Source: CAZNKU01 sp045541135 (GTDB taxonomy: Bacteria > Bacillota > Clostridia > Monoglobales > Firm-18). Taken from it: a stretch of DNA of 64,000 nt. Of this stretch, positions 39,068-49,600 are shown piece after piece. How positions within the stretch are numbered: the stretch's first letter is position 1; each line of letters starts with the position of its first letter. Below the pieces are notes generated by a model. The model was not told where the DNA came from and made no database searches. It worked only from the letters and a program-made list of their open reading frames with translations. Both the position numbers and the translations under genes were made by a program. Location: assembly GCA_045541135.1 (NCBI GenBank), contig JAZQIO010000091.1, forward strand, positions 1 through 64,000, given 5' to 3'.

Positions 39068-41808
39068 GACCGAACAAATTAATAATGTCAGCTTTCGGTC
39101 CTTATGCAGGCAGGGTTGAAGTTGACCTTGAAAAATTGGGAGAAAGAGGTATTTATCTTATAACCGGTGATACGGGCGCAGGTAAAACCACTATCTTTGA
39201 TGCAATAACATATGCTCTTTTCGGTGAAGCAAGCGGGGCGAACAGAGATTCTACAATGTTCCGTTCAAAGTATGCAGAGTCTGAAACACCCACAGAGGTT
39301 GAACTGTATTTTTCATACGCCAACAAGGATTACTATGTAAAAAGAAATCCCGAATATATGCGACCCAAGAGTAAAAGCGAAGGCTTTACAACAGAAAAAG
39401 CAAATGCAGAGCTTCACTGTCCCGATGGCAGAATAGTAACAAAGCTAAGGGAAGTAAACAGTGCCATAGTTGAAATTATAGGTATTGACCGCAATCAGTT
39501 TACTCAGATTGCAATGATTGCCCAAGGTGACTTTTTAAAGCTTTTGCTTTCTCCTACAGATGAACGTAAAAAGATTTTTCAAAAGCTTTTTAAAACGCAG
39601 AATTATTATGTTTTGCAGGAAAAGCTTAAGGCAGAATCAGGAAAACTCGGAAACGAAGTTGAGGTAATTAAACGGAGTATTGAACAGTATATAAACGGCA
39701 TTGTTTGTGATGAAGATGATGTACGGTACATCAGGGTAAAAAAAGCAAAGGATAAAGAGCTTCAGATGTGTGAAATTGTTGAGCTTCTGGAGGAACTTAT
39801 TAAAAGTGATGCGGAAATTGAAAGTAACCTTGACAGTGAAATAAAACAGCTTGATAATAAGCTTGAAGAAATCACAAAAGTTCTTACACAGGCACAAACT
39901 CTCAAAACTGCAGGGGAAGCACTTTTAAAGGCAGAAGCAGAGCTTGAAATTTCAACCGCAACAGCAAATGTGTTGAGCGAAAAGCTGAAGGCTGAAGAAG
40001 ATAACAAGGGGAAAACAGAGGAAATTTCAAAGAAAATTGCGGCAATTGATGCAGAAATACCTTATTATGATGAACTTGAAAACAGAAAAAAAGAATTTGC
40101 CGAAATAAATTTATCAATCAAAAATGATGAAGAAGCATTTGATTTTAAAAATACAGAACAACTAAAGCTGACCGAAAAAATATCAGGTCTTGAAAAGGAA
40201 CTTAAGGAGCTTGAAAATGTGGGTGCCGATAAGGTAAGGTTAGAGGCGGAATTTAAAGAGCTTAATACAAAATCAACAGCCTTGGAGAGTCTTTCAAAAA
40301 ATATTGAAGAGCTTAAAAGCCTGGAAGAAAATCTTCACCTTGCACAAGAATTTTACAGGAAAAAATCAGAACTTTCAAAAAATAAAAAAACAAAATACGA
40401 AGCCTTGAATAAAGCTTATCTTGACGAACAGGCAGGCATTCTTGCGGAAACTCTTGAAGATGGTAAGCCCTGTCCTGTATGCGGTTCAACAGTACATCCG
40501 CATATTGCCGAAAAGTCTATTGATGCTCCTACAAAGCAGGAGCTTGAAAATGCAAAATCCGAAGCGGATAAAGCACAGCAGGATGAAGTTTCAGCAAGTC
40601 AGAAGGCGGGTCAGCTAAATGCCGTAGTTGCAGAAAGAAAGGCTATAATTTACAAGCTTTCCGATGAATTGCTTAAGGGAGCAGAGCTTGATTTGGTAAA
40701 AAAAGAAGTTTCTTTAAAGCTTTCCGGTGTTGGCGAAAAGCTTGCTTTAATTGAAAGGGATGAAAAGCGCAGGGACGAAGTAAAGACAATTATGCCTGCT
40801 GAAAAAGAAAAGCTTGAATCTGTAAAAAAAGACATTTCTTTCTTGAATGAAAACATCACAAAAAATAAAGCAACAGCCAATGCAGTCGAAGGTATAGTGG
40901 AAGAGCTTAGTAAAAAGCTTATGTTTGAAAGCAAAATTTCGGCAAATGAGGCAAAGGCTAATCTGGAATTTGAAAAGAAAGAATTTGAAAATGCACTGAA
41001 AGCCGCAAGGGAAGCTTTTGATGCTAACGAAAAAAATATTGCTGCAATAAAAAGCAGAATAGAGGAAAATAAAAGACTTCTTTCAAATAGCGATAAAATT
41101 GATGTTGAAGCTGAAGAATTTAAGCAACGGGAATTGAAGGCGGAAAAGGAAAAATGTCTTTATAAACAAAAAACTGTACATTCAAGGAGGTCTGCAAATA
41201 CAGTTTCTCTTGAAAATATTGTGCAGAAATCTGATGAAATCAAGACGGTTGAAGAAAAATGGATGTGGGTTAAAAATCTTTCCAACACAGCAAACGGTAA
41301 CCTTTCAGGCAAGGAAAAGGTAATGCTTGAAACATATATACAAATGAATTATTTTGACCGTATTATAAACCGTGCAAATACAAGGTTTATGATTATGTCG
41401 GGAGGTCAGTATGAGCTTAAGCGACGTGTTGAGGCTGCAAATAACCGTAGTCAAAGCGGGCTGGAGCTTGATGTGATTGACCACTATAACGGTACGGAAA
41501 GAAGTGTAAGAACCTTGTCAGGAGGCGAATCCTTTAAGGCTTCACTTTCACTTGCACTTGGACTTTCTGATGAAATTCAGTCTTCGGCAGGAGGAATTAA
41601 GCTTGATACAATGTTTGTTGATGAAGGCTTCGGCTCACTTGACGACGAATCGCTTTCACAGGCAATAAATGCACTTTCTTCACTTGCTGAGGGCAACAGG
41701 CTTGTGGGCATTATTTCACACGTTAACGAGCTTAAAGAGAAAATAGATAAACAGATTGTAGTTACAAAGGAAAAGACAGGCGGAAGCAAAGTTTCCGTTG
41801 TTTTGTAA
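39064..41808 (+). CDS. sbcC: Nuclease SbcCD subunit C
   Basis: The 914-residue protein is an SMC/Rad50-like ATPase. Walker A G-D-T-G-A-G-K-T is at 35-42. Two long coiled coils flank a zinc hook C470-P-V-C473. The signature L-S-G-G-E-S is at 818-823 and the Walker B D853-E854 pair follows. The length is slightly below the 1000 or more residues of E. coli SbcC, within the range seen in Firmicutes. It binds DNA ends or hairpins and controls the SbcD nuclease. It is co-transcribed with sbcD. No clear terminator is visible before the next promoter at 41866. Confidence 0.95.
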   Translation: MRPNKLIMSAFGPYAGRVEVDLEKLGERGIYLITGDTGAGKTTIFDAITYALFGEASGANRDSTMFRSKYAESETPTEVELYFSYANKDYYVKRNPEYMRPKSKSEGFTTEKANAELHCPDGRIVTKLREVNSAIVEIIGIDRNQFTQIAMIAQGDFLKLLLSPTDERKKIFQKLFKTQNYYVLQEKLKAESGKLGNEVEVIKRSIEQYINGIVCDEDDVRYIRVKKAKDKELQMCEIVELLEELIKSDAEIESNLDSEIKQLDNKLEEITKVLTQAQTLKTAGEALLKAEAELEISTATANVLSEKLKAEEDNKGKTEEISKKIAAIDAEIPYYDELENRKKEFAEINLSIKNDEEAFDFKNTEQLKLTEKISGLEKELKELENVGADKVRLEAEFKELNTKSTALESLSKNIEELKSLEENLHLAQEFYRKKSELSKNKKTKYEALNKAYLDEQAGILAETLEDGKPCPVCGSTVHPHIAEKSIDAPTKQELENAKSEADKAQQDEVSASQKAGQLNAVVAERKAIIYKLSDELLKGAELDLVKKEVSLKLSGVGEKLALIERDEKRRDEVKTIMPAEKEKLESVKKDISFLNENITKNKATANAVEGIVEELSKKLMFESKISANEAKANLEFEKKEFENALKAAREAFDANEKNIAAIKSRIEENKRLLSNSDKIDVEAEEFKQRELKAEKEKCLYKQKTVHSRRSANTVSLENIVQKSDEIKTVEEKWMWVKNLSNTANGNLSGKEKVMLETYIQMNYFDRIINRANTRFMIMSGGQYELKRRVEAANNRSQSGLELDVIDHYNGTERSVRTLSGGESFKASLSLALGLSDEIQSSAGGIKLDTMFVDEGFGSLDDESLSQAINALSSLAEGNRLVGIISHVNELKEKIDKQIVVTKEKTGGSKVSVVL

Positions 41809-41865
41809 TGTATAGGTTTGTTTTAATATTACATTTTAAATTCTTTGATATCACGGCAAAAAAAT

Positions 41866-41923
41866 TTGCATTTTGCGTTTAAGCGTAGTATAATAAAAGT
41901 GTAGTTTTTGCGTTTAAGCGCAG
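41866..41923 (+). promoter_or_regulatory. Promoter with 18-bp direct-repeat operator
   Basis: TTGCAT (866-871), 17 bp and TATAAT (889-894) form the promoter. Two copies of TTTTGCGTTTAAGCG followed by [TC]AG occupy 871-888 and 906-923, identical in 17 of 18 positions and 35 bp apart. One copy fills the spacer and one covers the early transcribed region, which suits repression, probably autoregulation. Each copy contains a near-palindrome TGCGTTTAAGCGCA. Confidence 0.7.
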
Positions 41924-41940
41924 AAAGAGGGAATGATGGT

Positions 41941-43167
41941 TTGTATTATCTCACAATCAGGCAAACTGCAGAAAAATGGAATATATCTGTACGTTCTGTA
42001 CAGAATATGTGTAAAAACGGGCTTATTCACGGTGCATATAAATGGGGTAAATCATGGAAAATACCCGATGATGCCGAAAGACCGGCTGACAAAAGACGAG
42101 GTGCATTACACCATCAAATTTTTATACCACGAAAAACACCCTTCCTTAATATGACAAATCTTTACCATACAGCGGGTATGGCAGATGAATGCGGTAAGGA
42201 ATTATCCGATAATCCCGAGGCAAGACTGCTTTTTGAAGCCGAAGTTGCCTACAGCCGAGGTGAAATAGATAAGGTTTACAGCCACGCAAATGAGATTCTT
42301 AATATTCACACCGACTTCTTTTTTACCATTGCCGGTGGTATGCTTCTTTCGTTGTGTGCAATATGGCGTGGAGATATTGATTTATGGAAAAGGGCAAAGC
42401 GTCATATAAGTGAAGCACCATGCAAAAGTGAAATTGACCACGAGCTTATACACCTTGCTCATGCTTCGGCTGACAGTGCAATTCGTAATATGGCTGATTT
42501 TCCGGATTGGTTCAGACGTGGGCGCTTTGAAGTTATTCCTGCCGATGCTTTTCCGGCGGCAAAGGTTTTTTACATAAAATATCTTATGGAAATGGCTTTT
42601 TCACTGGCAGTCGGAAATGTTGAATATGATGATGTCAAGGGACTTGCTCTTATGAAGACCTTGCCATATATAATTGAACCTATGGTGGCTCAGACAAAGG
42701 CAGAAAGAGTTGTAATAGCAGAGCTTTATTTAAGGCTTTTGTGTGCTATCTCCTACAAATATATCGGTGATATTGAAAGTGCTGTTTCTCATTTGGATAA
42801 GGCAATAGAAATTGCTCTTGCTGATAAACTGCTCGGAACTTTGGCAGAGCACCGAAGATATCTTGGAAGCCTGCTTGATGACAGGCTTAATATGGCAGAT
42901 CCTTATGCATTTAAGTGTTTTAAGGAATTACACAGGCAAATTTCTGATGGTTGGCACAGTTTGCATAATAGGGTAATGGAAAAGACTGTGGCAATTAATC
43001 TGAGTAATCGTGAAAGGGAAATTTCCACACTTGCAGCTTTTGGATTTTCCAATGTGGAGATTTCCGAAAAGCTTCATATTTCCGTAAATTCCGTAAAATC
43101 GATTATATCTATGGCGATGAATAAGACGGGGGCAATAAACCGTTATGACTTAAAAAATTACATATAG
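41941..43167 (+). CDS. LuxR-type regulator with N-terminal MerR/excisionase-like HTH
   Basis: The start is placed at TTG 41941, since the longer frame from 41908 would begin within the operator. That gives 408 residues; GAGGG lies about 10 nt upstream. Residues 1-50 (L-T-I-R-Q-T-A-E-K-W, then K-W-G-K-S-W-K-I-P) form a winged excisionase/MerR-like helix-turn-helix. A helical TPR-like middle follows, and the last 55 residues are a LuxR/GerE helix-turn-helix (L-S-N-R-E-R-E-I, N-V-E-I-S-E-K-L, V-N-S-V-K-S). Two DNA-binding ends joined by a sensor-like core are seen in some clostridial regulators. It probably acts on the operator before it and perhaps on the adhesin downstream. Confidence 0.8.
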   Translation: MYYLTIRQTAEKWNISVRSVQNMCKNGLIHGAYKWGKSWKIPDDAERPADKRRGALHHQIFIPRKTPFLNMTNLYHTAGMADECGKELSDNPEARLLFEAEVAYSRGEIDKVYSHANEILNIHTDFFFTIAGGMLLSLCAIWRGDIDLWKRAKRHISEAPCKSEIDHELIHLAHASADSAIRNMADFPDWFRRGRFEVIPADAFPAAKVFYIKYLMEMAFSLAVGNVEYDDVKGLALMKTLPYIIEPMVAQTKAERVVIAELYLRLLCAISYKYIGDIESAVSHLDKAIEIALADKLLGTLAEHRRYLGSLLDDRLNMADPYAFKCFKELHRQISDGWHSLHNRVMEKTVAINLSNREREISTLAAFGFSNVEISEKLHISVNSVKSIISMAMNKTGAINRYDLKNYI

Positions 43168-43215
43168 TGGAAAATCATACTTTTTTTACCTTTTGCGGGT
43201 GATGTATTTTCAGAC

Positions 43216-43261
43216 AAAAAGTTTTATACTTTGATTATAGTCAAGGTATAAAACTTTTTTT
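43216..43261 (+). terminator. Terminator of the LuxR-type regulator gene
   Basis: A 19-bp stem with one non-Watson-Crick pair (216-234 with 241-259) and a TTATAG loop is followed by T residues. Confidence 0.85.
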
Positions 43262-43278
43262 GTTAAAGGAGGGAGGCC

Positions 43279-43590
43279 ATGGATGACAAAAAAATCCGCG
43301 AGGGTGATATTTATAAGGTGATTCAGGTAAAGGATAAGACCTTTGAAATCAAATACGGATATTATGAGGAGTTTGAAAGAAACTCAATTGACCCTGTACC
43401 GATTTTTCCTGACCTTTCCGAAAACCCTGTGTATACAGCTTGCGGATACAAAATAGTTACACAAATGCAGGATCCCTGCAAGCACTTTGAATTGAAATCG
43501 GAATTTTTCAGTGAGCAATGGTGCGGAAGCTGTAAATACTATGAAGATGAAAGGTGTATGATTTCCGTTTGCAAATACAAGGGAAATTAA
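43279..43590 (+). CDS. Small Cys-rich protein of unknown function
   Basis: The 103-residue protein has no signal or membrane segment. The N-terminal half is charged. The second half holds seven Cys residues, including C-x2-C and C-x4-C spacings (W-C-G-S-C-K-Y-Y, R-C-M-I-S-V-C), which could bind zinc or an Fe-S cluster. A very strong AAAGGAGGGAGG precedes the ATG. It lies between a terminator and the giant adhesin gene 48 bp downstream, so it may be co-transcribed with the adhesin. I do not recognise a function. Confidence 0.7.
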   Translation: MDDKKIREGDIYKVIQVKDKTFEIKYGYYEEFERNSIDPVPIFPDLSENPVYTACGYKIVTQMQDPCKHFELKSEFFSEQWCGSCKYYEDERCMISVCKYKGN

Positions 43591-43650
43591 GCAAATGAAA
43601 TTGTTTGAAATTAATTCTATATATTATAAAACAAGGAGATGAGTAGTTTT

Positions 43651-46600
43651 ATGAAAAAAAGACGGATTTTATCATGGCTATTGGTTTTTACTATGGTTAT
43701 GACATTTGTACCGGTATTTGAATTTTCTGTAGCAGCAGACCCTGCACCTACGGTAATTCAAAGCGATACCAAAGAAAACACAAATCAGGCAGGCGGTATT
43801 ATTTATACAAAAACTTCTACCGCAAAGTCTGACGGTACTATCGACATTACCCTTACGGCACACACAACAGGTGAGGTGAAGCAGACTAATATTGTTTCTC
43901 CTACCGATATTGTTCTTGTGCTTGATGTTTCCGGTTCCATGAACGATAATTATACAGCAACTACCATAACCGGATACAATGAGGAAACAGGCAGCGAATA
44001 TACATATACAACAGGATGGTGGATTTTTGAGGAAGAACATACCGCATACGGGTTGGAAGATACTTCCGGATATTACATAAATACCGGTACGGAACAGGAG
44101 CCTGTGTACACAGCTGTAACATATACAGGTCGTGATGCTAACGGTTTTGAAATGTACGAATATTCACAGGGTGAAACAGAGGTTTTGATATATCCGGTTT
44201 TGTCAGGTAGTATTTCGGCAACTCGTGAAAACGCTTATCCGGTTATTCAGTTTTACTCAGCAGTAATAAATACTCAAACCGTTAATAAGATGACTTCTCT
44301 TAAAAATGCAGTTAATTCGTTTATTGATACAACTGCACAGATGAATAAGGGTCTTTCCAAAGACCAGATGCACACAATTTCTATAGTAAAGTTTGCAGAT
44401 GACAGCTACTATAACAGTACTTTCCCCATTATTACAGAGGGAAATCACAAGGGTGCAGGCGGAAGCAGTAGTTATAACTATTCCGAGGTAGTAAAAAATC
44501 TTACTCCTGTAGATGATGCAGGCGCTACTGAACTGAAGAATGCTGTTGGTGAACTTGACGCAGGTGGCGCAACTGCTGTTGATTACGGTCTTAATCTTGC
44601 AGAGGCTGTTTTGGAAAATAGAAGCCAAGTGGTGACAGAAGGTGCTGTTGACCGTAACGAAGTAGTTATCGTATTTACAGACGGTGAACCTAACCACGGT
44701 TCCGGCTTTAGTTCAAGCGTGGCAAATGATGCAATTGCTACTGCAAGCAGAATGGAAAGTGTTGCTGATGTTACAGTTTATGGTGTTTGTATAGATACAA
44801 ATGCAAATGCAACGGATTTGACAGCAAATATCAATAAGTTTATGCACTATATGTCGTCAAACTATCCCAATGCGGAAAGCATGACATCTCCGGGTACAGG
44901 AGATATTAACAACGGTTATTATATGACTCCTGACGGAACTCATTCACTTTCAATGTTGTTTGAATCTATCATTCAGGAAATTGACCACCCTACAGTTACT
45001 ATGGGTGAGGAAGCTACAATGGTTGATACCATTTCACCGTATTTCGATTTTGAAAACGGTAATGCTACAGAAGTTAAATTACAGACAAGTGCAAAAAAAG
45101 CTGACGGAACATGGGCAGACCCTGTTGATGACGCAAGCCTTTCCTACACTATAGTTGAAGACAGACTTACTGTTGACGGTTTTGACTTTGATGCAAACTA
45201 TGTATCTGAAAAAGGAAGAGGAAATAACAACGATTTTTATGGTAAACGATTGGTAGTTACATTTACTGTTATCCCTGATTACGATGTTATTGATGCAGCA
45301 TCTGTAACATTAATGGATGGAATACTTCCTACAAATTCAGGCTTTGCTACTCTTGATGACAGTAATTCCAATTCACAGGCAGAGGTTGAAACACCTGAGC
45401 TTGTTGCACATCAGGTAACATATAAGGTAGACGGCGTTGAGTATACTTCATACAACCGTTTTACAGGCTCTGATATAGCAGTTGATGAAGTTCCTGTAAA
45501 AGAGGGTTATACATTCAGTGGATGGCAGTATCCTTCAAACATTACTGTTTCGGGCAACGAATTTGTAATGCCAAATGAGGATGTTGAAATTACAGGTATA
45601 TTTACACCTAATACATATAATGTAACTTACAAATATTCAACAGAAACAACAGGGGCACCTGCACTACCTGCATCGCATCCGGCACAGTACGGAAGTGAAG
45701 TAACAGTTGCAGCTCCTGCAACACTTGAAGGCTATGTATTCGTTGGCTGGTACCCATTGCAGACAGACGTTGCAATTAACGAAGGTAAGTTCATAATGCC
45801 TGCTAAGGATGTAACTTTGGTTGGTTATTTTGAACCTTCAACAGCAACACCGTATAAGGTTGAACATTACCTTGAAACTTTAGAAGACGGTGTCTATGAA
45901 GCTACACCTGAACTTGAAGAAAGCTTCTACGGTACAACCGGTAATACTGTAACAGCAACACCTCTTAACAGATTTACAGGCTTTGAATACAATGCAACAC
46001 AGAGTGCATCTACAATTTCAGGTGAAATCACAGCTGACGGAAAGCTTGTTCTTAAAGTATATTATGACAGAAAAGAATATAAGGTAACATACGGTTACGA
46101 CGGTGATACACAGATTACAGGTCTTCCTGCACTTCCTACAGGCGGTACATACAAGTACGGACAGACTGTAACGGTTGCCGACAAGGCTGTTCCTCCTGCA
46201 GGCTATGAATTTACAGGCTGGTACAGAGGTACAACTGACAATGCAGTTGACGGAACTTTCACAATGCCTGATTACGATGTACATTTGCTTGGTTACTTTA
46301 CAGCAAATACAGGTACAGAATATATGGTTGAGCATTACCTGATGGGTACAGACGGTGCTTACTCTTCAACACCTGAGGTTACAAATAAATTCACAGGTAC
46401 AACAGGTAATAATGTAGAGGCAAATCCTCTTCCAACCTTTGAAGGCTTCACATATAATGCAGGTGTAAGTACAGCAACAGGGGTAATTGCAGGCGACGGT
46501 TCATTGGTACTTAAGCTTTACTACGACAGAAACAAGTACACAGTAACCTATGAATACGAAAGAACAGTTCCAACAGATGCAACACCACTTCCTGTAACAG

Positions 46601-49600
46601 CTTCATATTACCACGGTGAAACAGTTAACATTGAAGCCGATGCAACTGCAACAGGCTACACATTCAGCGGATGGCACGTACACGGTGAGGATGTGACTGT
46701 TAACAACGGCTCATTTGAAATGCCGAAGAGAAATGTTAATGTATATGGCTACTTCACAGCAAATACAGATACAGCGTATAAAGTAGAGCATTATGTTGAA
46801 AAGCTTGACGGTACAGGTTATGAGGCTGATCCTTATACAACACAGAATCTTACAGGTACAACAGGTGCAGAGGTTACTGCAACAAGTATAGCAATACCGG
46901 GCTTTACATACAACGAAGCCGAAAGTGTAGGCACAAGAACAGGCACTATTGCAGCAGACGGTTCATTGGTACTTAAGCTTTACTATGACAGAAATGAATA
47001 TACAGTAACTTATGAATACGAAGGCGACATACCTTCAGGCGTACCTTCACTTCCTGCAGATGCAACATACGCATACGGTGCAAATGTAACAGTAGCAGAT
47101 AAGGCAGACGCTCCTGCAGGCTACACATTTGTAGGTTGGTACAGAGGCGAAGTAACAAATACTCTTACATCTTTCACAATGCCTGATACTGATGTAATAC
47201 TTAAGGGTTACTTTAAACCTGATTCAGGAACAGAATATAATGTTGAACATTATCTGATGGGTACAGATGGTAACTACGCTACAACACCTGAGGTTACTGA
47301 AAACTTCACAGGTACAACAGGTCATGATGTAGAGGCAAAACCTCTTGCAACTTTCGCAGGCTTTACATATAATGCAGGAGAAAGCACAGCATCGGGTACA
47401 ATTTTGGGCGACGGTTCATTGGTACTTAAGCTTTACTACGACAGAAACAAGTACACAGTAACCTATGAATACGAAAGAACAGTTCCAACAGATGCAACAC
47501 CGCTTCCTGTAACAGCTTCATACTATCACGGTGAAACAGTTAACATTGAAGCCGATGCAACTGCAACAGGTTACACATTTAACGGATGGCACGTACACGT
47601 TGACGATGTAAATGTAAGCGGCGGTTCATTTGAAATGCCGAAGAGAAATGTTAACGTATATGGCTACTTCACAGCAAATACAGATACAGCGTACAAAGTA
47701 GAACATTATGTTAAAAAGCTTGACGGTACAGGCTACGAGGATGAACCTTACACAACACAGAACCTAAATGGCACAACCGGTGAGAAAGTTACGGCAATAA
47801 GTATCGCAATACCGGGCTTTACATACAACGATGCTGAAAGTGCAACTACAAAGACAGGCACTATTGCAGCGGACGGTTCATTGGTACTTAAACTTTACTA
47901 TGACAGAAATCTGTATAAAGTGACTTATGAATACGAAGGCGATATTCCTTCAAGCATACCTTCACTACCTCCGGAAGAAATGTTTGTTTTCGGTTCAAAT
48001 GTATCGGTAGCAGACAGAGTAACAGCTCCTGCAGGCTACACATTTATTGGTTGGTACAGAGGTGAAGTAACAAACATCGTTACAAGCTTTACAATGCCTA
48101 ACCGTGATGTGGTGATTGAGGGTTATTTCGCTCCCGGTGAAAACACACCGTTTGAGGTTCATCACTATCTTGAAACTTTAGCAGACGGTATTTACGAAAC
48201 AAAACCTGAAGTCAAAGAAACATTCACAGGTACAACAGGTCATACTGTAACAGCAACACCGCTTAACAGATTCACAGGCTTTACTTACAACGAAGTAGAA
48301 AGTGCAGACACTATTTCGGGCGAAATCAAAGGTGACGGTACTTTGGTTCTTAAAGTTTACTATGATAGAAACAAGTACAATGTAACTTACGGTTACGATG
48401 GTGATATTCCAACAAATGCACCTGCACTTCCGACAGGTGGAGCATATACATACGGTGCAAACGTAACAGTAGCATCTCCGGTTACAGCACCTGCAGGCTA
48501 CACATTCGTAGGATGGTATCGTGGTACAGAAGATAATCATGTAAGCGGAACATTCAAGATGCCGAACTATGATGTTCACATTCTTGGTAACTTTGAAGTA
48601 AATACAAATACTCCGTATAAAGTAGAACATTATCTTCAGAATACGGATGGTACAGATTATGTACTTGATTCAAGCGAAACACGTCACGGTACAACAGGTA
48701 CCGACGTAAGTGCACTTCCGAAGGATTACACAGGCTTTGCATATAACAGCAATATCAGTACAGCAAACGGCACAATCAAAGGCGACGGTACACTTACACT
48801 TAAGTTCTACTATGACAGAAATGTTCATAAAGTAACTTATGTATACGAAGGTATAGTTCCTGACGTTGCTCCTGCAGTTCCGATGGAATTGTCAGATGTA
48901 CGCTATGGCACAAAAATTACTGTAGCAGATGTTCCTAATATTCCGGGCTTTACATTCGACGGTTGGAATACAGAAGATGTTAATGTAACAGGCGGAAAGT
49001 TCGATATGCCTGACAAGGACGTTGTACTAAAGGGTAATTTTACATCAAATATAGTTGAATATAAGGTTAATTACTGGTTCCAGAAAGTTGATGCAGGTAC
49101 AACCTTCAACAAGGCAGATTACGAGCTTGATTCGGATTCATACACAAGAACAGCTTATGTAGGACAGCACGTTGAAGCAGATCCAAAGGTTCATACGGGC
49201 TTTACACTTAACACAGCTAACAGTAGTAAGGCATACGGTCATGTAACAGTTGATAAAAACGGAAACGGCAATCTTGTTATTGACTTGTACTTCGACAGAA
49301 ATACATACAACGTAAATTACGTATACTACGGCGAACAGCCTGCAAATGCTCCTGATATTTCAGACAGAGATATTGCAAATGTTCGTTACGGTACAACTGT
49401 TGATATTGCTGCAAAACCAACACTTGACAATCACGCATTTGAAGGTTGGTACACACATACAGCTAATGTTAATAACAATCAGTTTGTAATGCCTGACCAC
49501 GATGTTACAATACTTGGCTTCTTTGTTAAGCAGTATAAGGTAATATATGACCTTAACGGCGGTACAGGTGCGGAAGGTGTAGATTACACAGCCAAAGCTT

